64,000 nucleotides of DNA, taken from Talinum fruticosum. Lineage: Eukaryota; Streptophyta; Magnoliopsida; Caryophyllales; Talinaceae. The notes beneath the pieces were generated by a model that had not been told where the DNA came from, did not search any database, and saw nothing but the letters and a program-made list of their open reading frames with translations. The DNA is taken from contig JAITYX010000003.1 in the NCBI GenBank assembly GCA_021018815.1, positions 14,465,501-14,529,500 on the forward strand. Direction: 5' to 3'. The translations under genes and the position numbers were made by a program. Within the stretch, counting starts at the first letter, position 1; the number at the start of each line of letters is the position of its first letter. This document shows, in pieces, positions 45,531 to 57,907 of the stretch.

Positions 45531-48115
45531 TTATGCATTTAACATACCAAGCTCATTCCGAATAAAACAAAACCGATCTTCACCAAGAGGCTTAGTAAAG
45601 ATATCGGCTAGTTGAAGATTAGTAGGAATGAACTCAAGTTCAATATCACCTTTCTCGTAATGGTCTCTTAAGAAGTGATACCTCACCTCAATATGTTTTG
45701 TCTTTGAGTGCTCGAACTTGATTTTTTGTGATGCCGATTGCACTTTGATTATCGCACTTGATTGGAACAGATTTGAAAGATAGTCCCGGATCTCTCAAGT
45801 GTTGCTAGATCCATAAAATCCGAGCACAAGCATGCTCCGGCTACAATATACTCAGCTTCGGCAGCTGATAGAGCCACCGAATTTTACTTCTTTAAGTGTC
45901 AAGATATTAGGGATTAACCCAAAAATTGGCAAGCTCCGAAGTGCTCTTTCTATCAACTTTGTATCCAGCGTAATCCGCATCTCGAGTATCCAAGTGAGGG
46001 TCGGTTCCGAGTCTCTTGAGTACCATAGACCTAAGTTCCGAGTTCCTGCAAGATATCTCGAATATTCTCTTCACCGCAGTGAGATGTGATTCTTTTGGAT
46101 TAGCTTGGAATCTTGCGCATAAATAAACACTCGAACATTATATCCGGCCGGCTGGAAGTAAGATATAGCAAAGATCCAATCATACCTTGATAGAGTTTCG
46201 ATCTATTGCTTTACCTTTCTCGTCCGAGTCAAGTTTTATACTCATTGTTCATGGGTTTAGATGCGTGTTTTGCATCTTGGAGTTTATATTTCTTCAGCAG
46301 CTCCTTAGTATACTTTGATTGATGGACATAGATTCCATCTTTGTCTTGTTTGATTTATAAACCAAGGAAGAAATTGAGTTCTCCCATCATATTCATTTGA
46401 AATTCCCGACTCATTAACTCGTAAAAATTCTCAGCACGTAAATTCATTAGTAGCTCCAAAAATAATATCATCAACATAGATTTGAAGAATAAGGAAATCT
46501 TTCCCCTTGGTTTTTATAAAGAGAGTCTTGTCGATCCGACCTCTTCTAAAATCATTTTGAACTAAGAAATTGCTCAGTCTTTTCATACCAAGCTCTGGGA
46601 GCTTGTTTAAGACCATAAAGAGCTTTTTGGAGTTTGAAAACATAATCTGGAAACTCGAGTTTTCAAAATCAGGAGTCCGCTCGACATAGAGTTCCTCTTC
46701 AATAAAACCATTGAAAAATGCACACTTAACATCCATTTGATACAATTTAATAGACATGTTGGATGCAAATGCCAACAATATTCTAATAGCTTCACTTCGG
46801 CAACAGTGCAAAGGTTTCCCCACAATCAATCCTTTCTTCTTGATTGCAACCTTGAGCCACAAGTCTAGCCTTGTTTCGACTACCACCCCACCTTCATCCA
46901 GCTTGTTCTTCAAAACTCATTTGGTTCCTATGACTCGGGTGGTCGAAGGTCGTTTGGTTAGAGTACAAACTTGGTTTCTTTTGAACCGATTGAGTTCCTC
47001 TTGCATGGCCTCTACCCATTCAGGTTCATTTGAGGCCTCTAGTGCATTTCTGGGTTCGAGTTAATGAAATGAATGCAGTGAATGAATAATAGATTTTGAC
47101 GAGAGGAATGAGTTCTTACCCCACCGTTGATATCGGATAGTATGTTTTCTAATGGATGACTAGAAGTGAACTTCAATGCTCTATTTGTTCTCTCGATTCA
47201 CAAGATTTGTGGGCTGAGCTACCCGATCTTCGAAGCTTGTTCCGAGTGATCTTCTTCATTAGCTTGTTCGTTCTAAGCAGTGCTCTTGAATTGTCTCATT
47301 CTAAGTCACTTCGTTCCGAGTGGCTTCATTCTCGAGCCGGTTGAGCTTGAGTCTTATGTTCATCATTATCATCTTCTCTGCTGAGCTTCAAGTATGAGTA
47401 TGAAGACTCACTTGGTTTCTCTTATTTCATCTCACCAAACACAACGTGGATGCTTTCTTCCACTTTGTTAGTTCTCTTGTTAAAAATGCGATAAGCTTTG
47501 CTATGAGATGAATAACCCGTAAAAATACCTTCATCTCGACCGAGCATCAAACATGGTCGGAGATCTTTACCATTGTTGTGAACGAAACACTTACATCCAA
47601 ATGGTCTCGAAATAGGAAATATTTGGTTTCTTCCCTTTGTAGAGCTCATAAGGTGTTTTCTTCAGATTGGGTCCGATGAGGCATCTATTTAGAGTGTAGT
47701 TAGCTGTGTTGATCGCCTCAGCCCGTAAATAATAAGGTAAGTTATGCTCAACCATCATTGTCCTTGCTATTTCTTCAAGAGTTATGTTCTTTCTCTCCAC
47801 TACTCCATTTTGTTGAGGAGTTCGGGAAGCCGAGAAGTTGTGAGAGATTCCATTCTTGTCGCAGAACTCCGAGTAATCAAACTCTCTTCCATGGTCAGCT
47901 TCGATTTTTAAATCTAAGTCTCGCGACTCAACTTGGATTTTTCCGTAGAGCTTACCGAACTCCTTGAATGCTTCATTTTTGTGCTTAAGAAAACACACCC
48001 GTGTAAATCGTGAATAATCATCAATAATAACAAATATATATGATTTACCTCCGAGACTCTTAATCGGGATTTCACCACATAAATCCATATGTAGTAGCTC
48101 AAGCACTTTGGATGT
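45531..48115 (-). pseudogene. Element G, pol (integrase to RNase H)
   Basis: Minus-strand pol beginning in the integrase (open frame 48106-47591: LELLHMDLCGEIPIKSLGG, FVIIDDYSRFTRVCFLKHKNE, NGISHNFSASRTPQQNGVVE, NRCLIGPNLKKTPYELYKG). The HHCC and protease segments are missing because gag is joined directly to integrase. RT lies at about 47040-46380 (MKNKLDEGGVVVETRL; IKLYQMDVKCAFFNGFIEEELYVE; ILQIYVDDIIFGATNEFTC with intact YVDD near 46470). RNase H lies at 46250-45531 and ends with FCFIRNELGMLNA, stop at 45531-45533. Several frameshifts, but this is one of the better-kept integrase/RT pairs in the window. Confidence 0.9.
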
Positions 48116-48619
48116 GGACTTTTCTTACCCAGAGATTTGAGATTGTTGGTAATCTTAGTAAATCGAATGAACATCCGAGTGATGTTCTCTTCGGACTCCA
48201 TCTTGAATAGCTTATATTTGTGAAGATATTGACCGATCTTCGCTTGTCCGACCTAGCTTGTGCCTTTATAAGTGTTGACCAGTGTGTCCCACACTTCTTT
48301 GGCTGAATCACGAGCAGTTACTCGATTATATTCTTCCGATTTGATGGCGCACATCGGAATGTTCATTGCCTTGAAGTTCTTTCGAACTTCTCTCGCTTCA
48401 CCCGGAGTAAACTCGGCCTTAGTCTTGGGAATGATTCTAAATTCTTCTGTCTTCATGGGAATGTAGTTTCCTTGTTGTATGATGTCCCAAACATCTTCAT
48501 CATGATCTAGGAGGAAACATTCCATGAGTTTCTTCCAAGGCACGAAATTTGATCCTTTGAATTTTGGTGGTCTCGCTGGAAGATCTTCCTTCATCGAACT
48601 CTCCGTTGTTCCGAGCCAT
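48116..48619 (-). pseudogene. Element G, gag 5' part fused to pol
   Basis: From ATG 48619. After a shift at the word tccagcgagacc (cagcagacc in K), the open frame 48594-48253 gives KFKGSNFVPWKKLMECFLLDH, DEDVWDIIQQGNYIPMKTEEF and AMNIPMCAIKSEEYNRVTAR, the best UBN2-like core in the window. The next part (KYELLKMESEENITRM-like, 48201 on) runs to about 48120. Then KSPHPKC marks a direct join to integrase sequence. The zinc knuckle, gag end and protease (about 1.5-2 kb) are deleted. Confidence 0.87.
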
Positions 48620-48678
48620 TTGATCTTTAAACCTTTGGATGGTTAGATCCTTTCCGAAAGGCTAGGCTCGATACGAAT

Positions 48679-50281
48679 TGAAGGTTTGGTCGGGAGAGTC
48701 CGAGTCACCCTAGAGGGGGTGAATAAGGTGATGGAGGATTTTCGTGAAGATTGAGCTCTTTTTTCCAAAGTAGAGACAGAAATGCATTCCGAGTCTAACA
48801 CAAGGTCGAAAAGTATGAACTCGGAATCTCAAAAAGTAAGGAAGCGATTCAAGCAGAGAATCGAGTATGTCCGAGTCTAGAATGAACTCGAAGTAAATGC
48901 ACAGTATATTACGTGGAAACCCTCCTCGGGGCAGAAAACCACGGACCGTGCTAATCCAAGCACGAAGTCAAATCCACTATTTTGAGTCCATAAAATGCCG
49001 TAGACTAACCGAACCCGAGTTGCTCCCTTCGACAACTCTTTACAAGTTTTTCCTAGACTCGAAGTCCCCTTATCTCGATCTAGCACTACCTAGCCGAGAT
49101 AACCCTTATAGCTAGGGACAACTAAGCCGAGTTAACCTTTACAGCTCGATCAAGGGACCTTACTTAGAAAGCAAGAAGAAAATGATTGTAACGAAGTACA
49201 AGACCTTACAACTCGGAATATAATGAATTACAGAGTAGGAGTTGTAAGTAGAAGATTGAAATTGAATACAATGACTTTTGCTCAAGTATGTATTAACAAT
49301 AGATTCGGAAATCTTCAAGTCTTATGAGTTGGCTTCTTTTTATAGATGACCAGGCAGAGTAGCCGTTATCTCCATCTTCCGACCGGAAGTCCTTTGTGAC
49401 CGTTGTTAACGACTCGAGTCACTCGTAAAGTATCCGTTGAAATATGAACGTTGGACAACGGTTCTTAACTTCTTTGGAAGTCCCAAAACCACTCGGCGGT
49501 GTCTTAAAAGATAAGGTGGAAACCACCGTTAAGCTTGGCGTTTCAATTTTCCAGATTTGGAAACAGACATGCCCCGACACAATCTTCTCGGGGCTAGGTC
49601 GAGAAGGGGAAAAGCCATGTCTCGCTGGTGATTTGACGTCTTGAAGCTCAGGTTACTTTTGTATTTCAAAAGTGTATCCTCATTTGAATAACCTACAAAA
49701 GTAAATCAAATTGGTTCTTAAAGTATAAAATACTTTGGTCCAAGATTAGACACAGATAATAATATAATTAAGATAATTGATCGAATAATTATCTCGAGTC
49801 GGAAGATGAATGGAATTTTCCGAGTCTAATATCCATGAAACTCAAAATTCCATCCGAGTTAGTCTAAGCGAGAATCAAGTTATACAACGAATGTCGAGTG
49901 AAACAAACTTGATCTAGACTAAGCATGGTTCGGACTAGAAGCACTCGACTATAACAGAATAGGACTTATAACATGAAGTCCGATCCGAGTGCGGTTAAGC
50001 AAAATACTAGTCATTTCAACATGCGATAAATCTAAGTGATGAAGAACTCATAACCGAGTGAGACAAGCGTGAGTGCATATCTATTTTTTGAGTCACTTAG
50101 AGACAAGCAAGAAATACATGAAGTCAATGTCATATCGGTTAGAGAAAAATACTATATCACTAAGAAAAGTTTCTAAGGTATAGAGAATGCCATGGAATCC
50201 AAACTCTATAAGTCGAAATTCTTATACCCGATTCCTTTGTTATAACTCGGAATTATGCTCGAGTAAAGTCTCGAGTCTTCG
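48679..50281 (-). repeat. Element G 5' LTR
   Basis: Minus-strand LTR, 1603 bases. Inner end tgaaggtt at 48679 adjoins the primer-binding site (minus TTCGTATCGAGCC, 48664-48676). Outer end gagtcttc at 50280, with the last A changed to G. TATA region at about 49340. It sits inside the plus-orientation LTR of element H, whose end follows. Confidence 0.88.
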
Positions 50282-50384
50282 GTTCAGTATTGTGCAAAAG
50301 AGTTTGATCTTTTAAGAAAATCTTTCATCACATTATTCACCCCGCCCTCTAGGGTGACTTAGCCTCTCTTAGAGCAAACCTTCA
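50282..50384 (+). repeat. Copia LTR 3' end (element H region)
   Basis: The last hundred bases of a plus LTR (tattgtgcaaaagagtttgatc to gagcaaaccttca), very like 2680-2773. ORF3 sequence, not a primer-binding site, follows directly, so this LTR was itself inserted in an ORF3. Confidence 0.78.
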
Positions 50385-51190
50385 TGCTATCTTCACCCAA
50401 TTCAAGGTGGATCTCCCTTCGATCCCCACAAATTTTTGGGGCTTGCCGTCCGTATAAGCAGAGGTGAGCTCATTGGCTTAGGATACTAGGAAATACAAGC
50501 TGGTTTCTGGGTTTATACTTCTAAACTTGCCCCCTCCTCCTCGGAATCGGAAAGATTACGCGCCTCCTCTTCTTACTACTAGACTTTTATCCTCCTTGCC
50601 CGCCCCTTCTCTCAACTTGCTTCGAAGGTGGCTACTCAATTTGTTGCTCCGGCCAAAGAGTTACAAGTCAACTCTAGGAGCCTTCTAGGCTTTCATGCTG
50701 ATTCCGATTTAGTTCCATAGCAAGGTTTAGACTCGGATTGATTAGAGTCAAGTCTTATTTGGTGAGCTCAAGGACGTGATCAAGCGCCAATAAGATAAGA
50801 TTTGCCATCTCCAGGAGAGAAGATCCAAAGCTGCTGAGGACTCAAAAGCCTCGAAGAAGTACAACCTTCGGAGTCCTTAAGTTATTCTCGACTCCGAGTC
50901 GAGGAAGAAGAAGAAGAACGAGAAGTAGAAGCAGCAGCAGAAGGAGAAGGAGAAGGAGAAGGAGAAACTGTAGCAGCTCTAGCCGAGGGTCAAGAAGAGA
51001 AAGAAGCTAAGGTGGTCTCCTCAAATCATACTCAATCTGCCTCGAAGTTGCCAGTGATGTAGGCCGGTCTAAGGCCCCTCATTAGTTCAAAAGCCTCTAA
51101 CCGAAGAGGCTGAGTGCTCGAAGAAGAACCAAAGGTGCGGACGCGACCCTCGTTCTTCTACCTCAACTTGAACTCGCTTCTCTTCCCTCT
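50385..51190 (+). pseudogene. Element H, ORF3 3' part (divergent)
   Basis: Divergent ORF3 copy entering at the counterpart of LLTLIFKHFK and running through a Lys/Gly-rich middle and a Glu-rich tail (about 50900-50990, GAG/GAA repeats) to about 51190. Alignment by eye to D is patchy but in the right order, and the following untranslated region, polypurine tract and LTR confirm its place. No usable frame. Confidence 0.58.
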
Positions 51191-51597
51191 TAATTCCAAA
51201 TTTTTTATCCAACATCTTTGGACTTTATTATTCATTCCTCTCTAGTTTGTTTTGATGAAATGCATAGGAGGAGAGAAAAGATAGATGTTTGGTTCGGGGG
51301 AGTTCTTTATTTAAGTTTTTTAAAAAAATATCCTTATATAATCTTTTTTTACCTTTAATGAAATTTTCTTATTTTTGAGCATACATGACCCATCTCTCTT
51401 ATTTACTCTAATATATTTTATCACTGCTTATGATTTTGTGATAAGTATGCTCTAATACTTCAATATGAATGTTCTGAATTGTATATGATCAAAAGCACTC
51501 GATATTGTTGTTTAATATTTTTTCCTCCGATCAAAATACAATGAAAACTTAGCCTTTTGAACTGTTGGCTTCTATCTTAAGTATGAATGCCTTTCAT
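51191..51597 (+). other. Element H 3' untranslated region
   Basis: AT-rich stretch without genes, collinear with D 28081-28527. It contains a purine run aggaggagagaaaagatag near 51265. Confidence 0.6.
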
Positions 51598-51611
51598 AAA
51601 AAAGGTGGAGA
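51598..51611 (+). promoter_or_regulatory. Element H polypurine tract
   Basis: AAAAAAGGTGGAGA one base before the LTR start at 51613; one T interrupts the purine run. Confidence 0.75.
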
Positions 51612-51612
51612 T

Positions 51613-52305
51613 TGAAGTCTCAATTATAACCCTCTATTTCTGTATGGTTTTGATTTCAAGTCATTGTATGTATTTAAAAACTCATCGTTAAGTTTTCAAC
51701 TCTGTCGACCCTCTCGAAACCATCTATTCAATATAACGTATTTAACTGGATTTCTAACCTACTCGGACACAACTCAAAAAGATGACATGAGTAAATAATT
51801 TCACGGAGACTTTATATTCCGAGCATTGACTTAGTGTTCTAGCTGAAAACGAAATATAGCGTTAATTCCTCTTTCTAAGTCAGTTTATTGAATGAAATTA
51901 TTTACTTGATTGAGTTTATGCGTTCGATTATTCTATCTTAATAACTTGATCATTTAAAGGATTGACCCATGATGGAATTTGAACCTAAGGAATATTAGAG
52001 TAAGAAAATTCCATTCTTTCGAGTTGAAGATAATTAAGCACTTAATTATTTTGATTGAATTATTATATTTGCCTAATCTTTGACCAAAGTAATTTTTTAC
52101 TTTGCTACCACTTTGATTTGCTTTTGTAGGTTAATTAAAGTATTTTAATCTTATTTTGAAAAGCAAAAGCAAATGGCTTCCTACGATTAAACACCAGCGA
52201 GAGAAAAACACCTTTTCTCGACAAGGCTCGAACATATTGTCGGGGTTGTTTGTTACCAAATTCAGTAAATTTCAACTTTGAGTCCGATAGTTGTTTCCAC
52301 ATCTA
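51613..52305 (+). repeat. Copia LTR, left part, interrupted by element J
   Basis: Starts tgaagtctc after the polypurine tract, so it is the 3' LTR of H. It stops at gtttccacatcta (52305), where element J begins. Its likely right end, 61187-61309, lies beyond J and leads into gag of K, with several hundred bases of LTR missing between. J therefore sits in an LTR shared by H and K. Confidence 0.75.
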
Positions 52306-55300
52306 GGAATCGCGGCCGGTCGGGGCCCGCCGAGCTTTCCCACTTGTGTCGGGTCTCTTTTTTAAAAATTGATTTTGAAGATGATTTTTAAAAGTCGATT
52401 TTATAATGTAGGGATGAACCTTTTATTAAGATTTCCGAATTTATTAAATCTGATTTAAAGCGAATTAAGCAAAGTTGAATGGTGGTTTTAATAACCATTT
52501 TATTTTAGAAATTATTTTAAGAAGTCCTGGGATATTATTTCGTAGCCGAAAGATAAATAAAATTAAGCTTTTGAATTTTCCCTTAGGCTTTAGGGCTTCA
52601 TTGGTGTGAAAACACCAATATGGACCAAGCCCCGCCTACAAACAATTCAAGTGTAGGCGTCATCCCGCACCCGGTGGTGGCTAGCGCCGGCCAGAGGCCA
52701 AGACCGAGGAGATTAGTCTCAGCCTCCGCCCTGGCTGGTAGATCGATAACTCGCTTTCTTAGCGTTGGATCGAAATAGCTAGGAAGCGATTAAAAGAAGT
52801 AAACCAAAAGGAGGGAGTAACCAGTCGGTTTTTAGGAAAGAAAAACTAACAAAAACGAAAGTAAAATTTACTCTTTCAATCTTGGTATGGGAAAACTAAG
52901 ACAAGAAGAGGCTAAAAATTGAGTCCATCGGTGTTTAAACCGAGAATCGGATTCGGAGGCGAGGGTACGAAATGTAGCGATAGGCCCTTCCGTTCCGCAC
53001 ATCCGAAGACGACCATTACTAATTCGAGTAGTGGTTAAAATAATGTACAAAGTAAGAAAACAACAACATCCGTTGAAGAATTAAAGCAACCAAAACATAA
53101 TTAAGGAAAGCGATAAAAGCCCAATTAAAGGAAAGCGGTACAGCAGAAACGAAAAGCGAAAGCGAAAGAAAACCAAAAAGGGAAAAGAAAGCGAGAAATC
53201 TAAAAGATTACATTGGACGAGAAGGGATTAAAAACGATACATCCTTTGTCCACAATACGGAAAGCAATAAAGAAAGCATAAAATAAAATAAACCGTTGTG
53301 AAAACTGGATCTATGCCCTCAAGTTTTCCGACCTACTAATCTAGATCTCGGATCCGGATCTCTTGATACGACGGTGGTGAATTAAAAGGGGCTTTTCGTG
53401 AGATTTTGTGGAGATAGGTAGGCAGATGTGTTACTGAAGGAGTTTATGGATAAGATGTAAGGAGTATGATGGAAGTACGCTGACAAGAGACCAAAAGATC
53501 GGAATATCAAATAGAGTATTCAGTAGCTCTTAGGCAAATTTTAACAACGTGGTATTAAGGCGGGAAGCCATGTGGGAATGAGAGCTAAGGCTCTTTGTTT
53601 ATAGGGAGATGTTAGGTCAAGAATGTGACCTAAGGTTATCTCGCCCGGCCAGCAAAACCGCCAAAATAAACCGGGCCAAGATATCACAAGATTGAACCGA
53701 ATAATAAGAGATAAAACCGGAAAGACAGGCACCGACCATCAAGGGATGCCTAGGGTTTCGTGCCCTAGTGTGCTTCCAAGGGAGTCTCTGGGGCAAAACA
53801 CAGCTTTGAACTTACTATTTTGGGGTGGCAAGTGTCGGCCACGACATCTTTCCAAAAATGAAAAGTTTTAATTTTTAGCAGGTTTCCATTTTTTACGGGT
53901 TTCTATTTTTGGGAGGTTTCATTTTTGGTACCGGAAGCGTGCTCTTAGTCTCGGGTGGACTCTCTTGTAGCCAAAATGCAAGCACTTTGATCGACCCAAG
54001 GCATCTAACGTCGTCTTCGGTCTTCATCTCCTTGTCTAGTTGGACAAAGTAAAACATAGTGTTCTAAGCCCGGAATTCCTCGGTAGACGAGCACTTGGAC
54101 TTTGTTGTTTCTAGAGGCTTGGTCCGGTTTTGGATCGTGAAAAAGAACAGGGATTTTTGGATCGACCCAATATAGAAGGCTATTTATGTGGTGTTGGGGG
54201 TTTTTTGTGGTTTATCGGCTTTCGTCGCACCAATCGGACACAATTCGAGATCCAAATTCTCAAATAGGACTTAGGATTTCATCATTGGGCCAACAAATAA
54301 AAAATAGAGGAAAGGATGACACTTTTTTGGTGTCTATAGTTAGCCTACACTTTGACCGAGTCCGACAAACGATGGTTAAAGTATACACTAAAAGGTACTT
54401 ACCTGGTACTCGGTGTTACATTTGAATCAATGTGTCTAAAATTTGGTACCGTTGACTTTAACTTTAATAGAGGCACTCGCACTTGACTGATGGAGTATGA
54501 AGTCTAGGTTGTTGATTCCTAAACTTGGCTACTTAGAGACCTAAACTTTGGATTTGTGTGCCTAAACTTGGTCGTGTTCTTAGTGTGAAGCTTGGCAAGG
54601 GAGCTTGAACTTGACTTAGGTAATAAAGTCCGAAGCCCAACCGAGGGGTGTTTGAACTTGACCTCTTCTTGGATCCGAAGTTTGGCTAGGTGTGCTTAAA
54701 CTTGAACTTTCTTGGTCTAAAAATTTATGCACTAATAGTTTTGTTAGCTAATAATCGGATGGAAATGATTTCATGTGTTACTTGAAGATAATTTGTAATC
54801 GGATCATGATTCAAATGTGGTTCCTTGACTTGGCCCTAGGGAGGTCCCGATGTCTCGGCGTGGTATGTGAACCTTGAACGCTACTAGGCTTGAAGCTCGA
54901 TGAGGGATTGATGTCCGACCTTGACCACCTGTTAAGCCAAAGAATTGACTGGAGTATATCCGAACCTTAACCACTGTTGGGCCCGAAGCTCGACTCGGTT
55001 GTGTTCGAACCTTGACCGCTGCTGGGCTTAAAGTTTGACCGAGTTCTCCGAACCTTGATCGCTGCTAGGCCTAAAGTTCGACCGAGTTGTGTCTAAACCT
55101 TAACCGATGCTTGGGCCCGAAGCTCAAGTTAATTATGTCGGAACCTTGACCACTTGTTGGACTCGAAGCTCGACTTTTATCTACTTTTATCGGAATAGGG
55201 ACATATGCTTATCTTTATATAGAAATTCTTACTTAGACTTGCTTGTTGGATGATTTTAAGTTTGATTGCTTGAAAATATGGCGTTTCATAAGGTGATGTG

Positions 55301-55617
55301 CCTCATTCGAAATTTGAGCTTTTAGTTTGTGTGCTAATAACTCCTTTGGTTGTGTATAAGAAGATTTGTGTCTTCCCTAAATATTCTTGGAGTTATTGTG
55401 GTTGTATAAACTTTTTAATCTTAAGCCCCTACATTCTTCCCGGGTGCTTTTGTCTAGCTCTTCTTGAATGTTGGACACTAGCTTTGACAGATCACTTTGA
55501 AGGTGGCAGTGCCATTGACCTTCCTAATGCTAACTTAATGTTTGGTGCTTTGTTTGATGTCTGTTTGATGCTTGATGCTACTTGATTGAATAATTCCGTG
55601 TAGCGTGCTTTATTATT
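52306..55617 (-). repeat. Element J long repeat, left copy (3' LTR)
   Basis: About 3.3 kb, collinear with 58431-61188. It carries about 460 bases (52547-53010) absent from the right copy, and a tandem array at 54865-55175. A minus-strand TATA candidate (CCCTATAAACAAAG, near 53597-53610) precedes a plausible start region. A plus-strand frame at 55298-55585 is broken in the other copy and is not a gene. Confidence 0.78.
54865..55175. repeat. Tandem array, 43-46 bp units, in J left LTR
   Basis: About seven units, each with gaaccttgaccgctg...gggcccgaagctcgac. Unit starts at about 54869, 54917, 54960, 55006, 55049, 55094 and 55140 give a period near 45 bases. Confidence 0.8.
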
Positions 55618-56081
55618 AATTTTTATGTCTTTAGGAGTTTGACTCATGCAAAGGAGATCAATACAGGGCTCTATTCTAAATGCATTATTTTATTAAGACA
55701 ATGCCAAAAGATTCAAAAAGACAAAGACAAAATTTGCACTTTAGCGCCCACTCCCTAAAGTAGATCCTAAAGAAAGGTAGGTTGCTCAAATTGTAACGCA
55801 TCTGCTATCGACGGTGAACCATGGACGAGTGAACCCGGCAATTTGGTGTTGAATCATAATGGCATACTTCTTGATTATTCGATGCCTTTTCCCAATGAGT
55901 TGATGTCGACTCTTTCAATAGGGCAAAGTGGCTTTCGAATTTGGGATTTGGCAAATTAGAAATGGGAGTTAGAAATTGGGTTCAAGATAAGACTTGGGGC
56001 CGGACCTCATGGGCTTCTCACGTATCCTTAACGAGTATTGGGCTCATTAGATGGCCTTCTAGTTAGATGTCTACCTTTCTT
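55618..56081. other. Element J internal, 3' of gag
   Basis: No coding frame recognised. Contains the near-palindrome ACTTTAGCGCCCACTCCCTA/AAGT (about 55740-55762). Pol would be expected here and is absent. Confidence 0.5.
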
Positions 56082-56874
56082 CTATGAGCATACCAATATC
56101 TCAAAGTGTCTTGAAGTCCATGATGGTAAGAACCTCGATTGCTTGATGATAGGCGAGGTTAGAGGTTGTTGATGATGATTCCGACTTAATCCTTCTCGGA
56201 TGGCCGATCGAGTCATGTGGGCAGCTGTTACCCTCCAACGAGTAAAGAAGTCGGTGAAGCCTTCATCGTCACCTTGTTTGATCAATTCCAGATCCCGAAG
56301 TATGACTAGTAGATCGAGTATGGTAGAAGTATTGATGGAAGAACTCCCGGCATAGATCTTTCCAGTTTGTGACCTTGTGTGGTTCAACAACATTGTACCA
56401 ATTCATTACATTAGTATCGAAACTCGACGGGAAGATGATGTGGTAAGTATCCTTCGGTGTGTTCTTCAAAGTCATTACCCCCACAAAGTTTCTTAAGTGA
56501 TGATAAGGCTTCTCACTTCCATTAAACTTTATGTTAGGAATGGTAAACTTAGGGGTATCTTTCCTTTAAGGATTGAAGTAAATGCTTGGGCCAAATAGTG
56601 GTGGTTGAACATCAAGGACTCCTGTAACATCTTCTCTATTTGATATATTCTTGGATCGGATTGAGGCTTGGGTTGAGGTTTAGAGCGGGTTCCTTCTCCT
56701 TCTTTTTCTTTCCCTTTCAACTTTGATTTCATCTCTAGTTCTTTGCGTAAGAGAGTAAGGGATTCGAGATATAGACTTGATCTGTTTATCCTAGGCATCA
56801 AGCTTAGCCTCTAATTTTGCAATAGACTCCTTGAATAAGGTCATCATGGGGGTTTGTTCTAGCTGGTTGGCCAT
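56082..56874 (-). pseudogene. Element J, gag (Ty3/gypsy Tat/Ogre-like)
   Basis: Minus-strand gag from ATG 56874 (MANQLEQTPMMTLFKESIAK, then an early stop). It continues in shifted frames: DPRIYQIEKMLQESLMFNHH (56529-56700); HIIFPSSFDTNVMNWYNVVE with HKVTNWKDLCREFFHQYFYH (56269-56484), which match the retrotransposon gag core; and IKQGDDEGFTDFFTRWRVTA (56200-56290), the signature usually read as FREYAQRWR in Tat/Ogre gags. C-terminus lost. The N-terminal coiled coil (FKESIAKLEAKLDA) is also typical. Such Gag builds the particle; this copy could not. Confidence 0.82.
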
Positions 56875-57321
56875 TCTTGGGGAGGATTTCGTTTAGACCT
56901 CGGATGGCACACTAGTGTCTCAAGTAAAGATGGCGACATATCGGTGTTGATCTGTACCGGTGTTGAAGTAGACTTCTTACTTCCCGATGCTTCGTGCTAG
57001 GGTTTTCGATTTGTATAGGTTTTCCTATCTTGTATCCAAAACGAGTACTCTCGGGATTGGTTTGTGGAAGAACTTTTAGGGGAGATAGGGCTTAAATTAA
57101 CCCGAGGAAGACTGATCCTAGGAGAAAAGAAATTCATATGCTCTTTTATTTGGATACACATAAAGGGATGCAAATAAAATGGAATGGATGTAACAATGTG
57201 CATGACTTAATCTAGGACGATTATATAATTTGGCTAGTGTGGAATTGAGAATGCATAGATGATCATTCCTAATAGAAGATGAATTTGTTTTAGATATATG
57301 AGGAATGAAAATGTAAAGCGA

Positions 57322-57907
57322 GACTCACCTAATCCGAGATGAAACTTGAATTTGGCTAAATGAGATATGAAAGACTCTCCTAGTTAGAGATGAATTTTAA
57401 ATTGGGCTAACAAAAGACTCACTTGTTTGGGATGAATTTTTAAATTGGGCTAATGCAAATAAAAGACTCACCTATTTTGAGATGAAATTTATTTTAGCTA
57501 ATGCAAAAATGAAATGCGGACTCACCTTAATTGAGATGAAATTATTTTGGCTAATACAAAAATAAAATGTTGACTCACCTTAATGGAGATGAAATTTATT
57601 TTGGTTAATGCACAAATGAAATGCGAACTCACCTTAATTGAGGTGATTTGGACTTTTACTAAATGCAAAAATAAAATTTGAACTCATCTTAATTGAGATG
57701 ATTTGAACTTTTGGCTATATACAAATGGAAATGCCAAATGAACCAACCTTAAAAGAATAGAAAAATATTTGGACTTTTGGCTAAAAGCAAAATGGATTCA
57801 CCTATTTGAGATGATATTTAATTTGGCTAAATGCAAAAAAGAATGCAAATATGGAATGAATGAACCGACCTAAAAGGGGAATGTAATTTTGGACTTTTGG
57901 CTCAAAG
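57322..57907. repeat. Tandem array, 43-68 bp units, in J 5' leader
   Basis: About eleven imperfect units, most starting gactcacc and containing gagatgaaattt...ttggctaatgcaaaa. Unit starts at about 57322, 57373, 57416, 57465, 57519, 57572, 57626, 57681, 57741, 57795 and 57863. It lies between the primer-binding site and gag of J. Confidence 0.82.

Noticed and set aside
55298..55585. Plus-strand 95-codon frame
   Set aside because: It is antisense within the LTR of J, and the homologous stretch in the right copy (about 60885-61130) has an in-frame TAG (gtgtgttag).
57322..57907. Regularly spaced repeats that might suggest a CRISPR array
   Set aside because: Units are contiguous and vary along their whole length, with no constant repeat and unique spacers; context is a plant retrotransposon leader.
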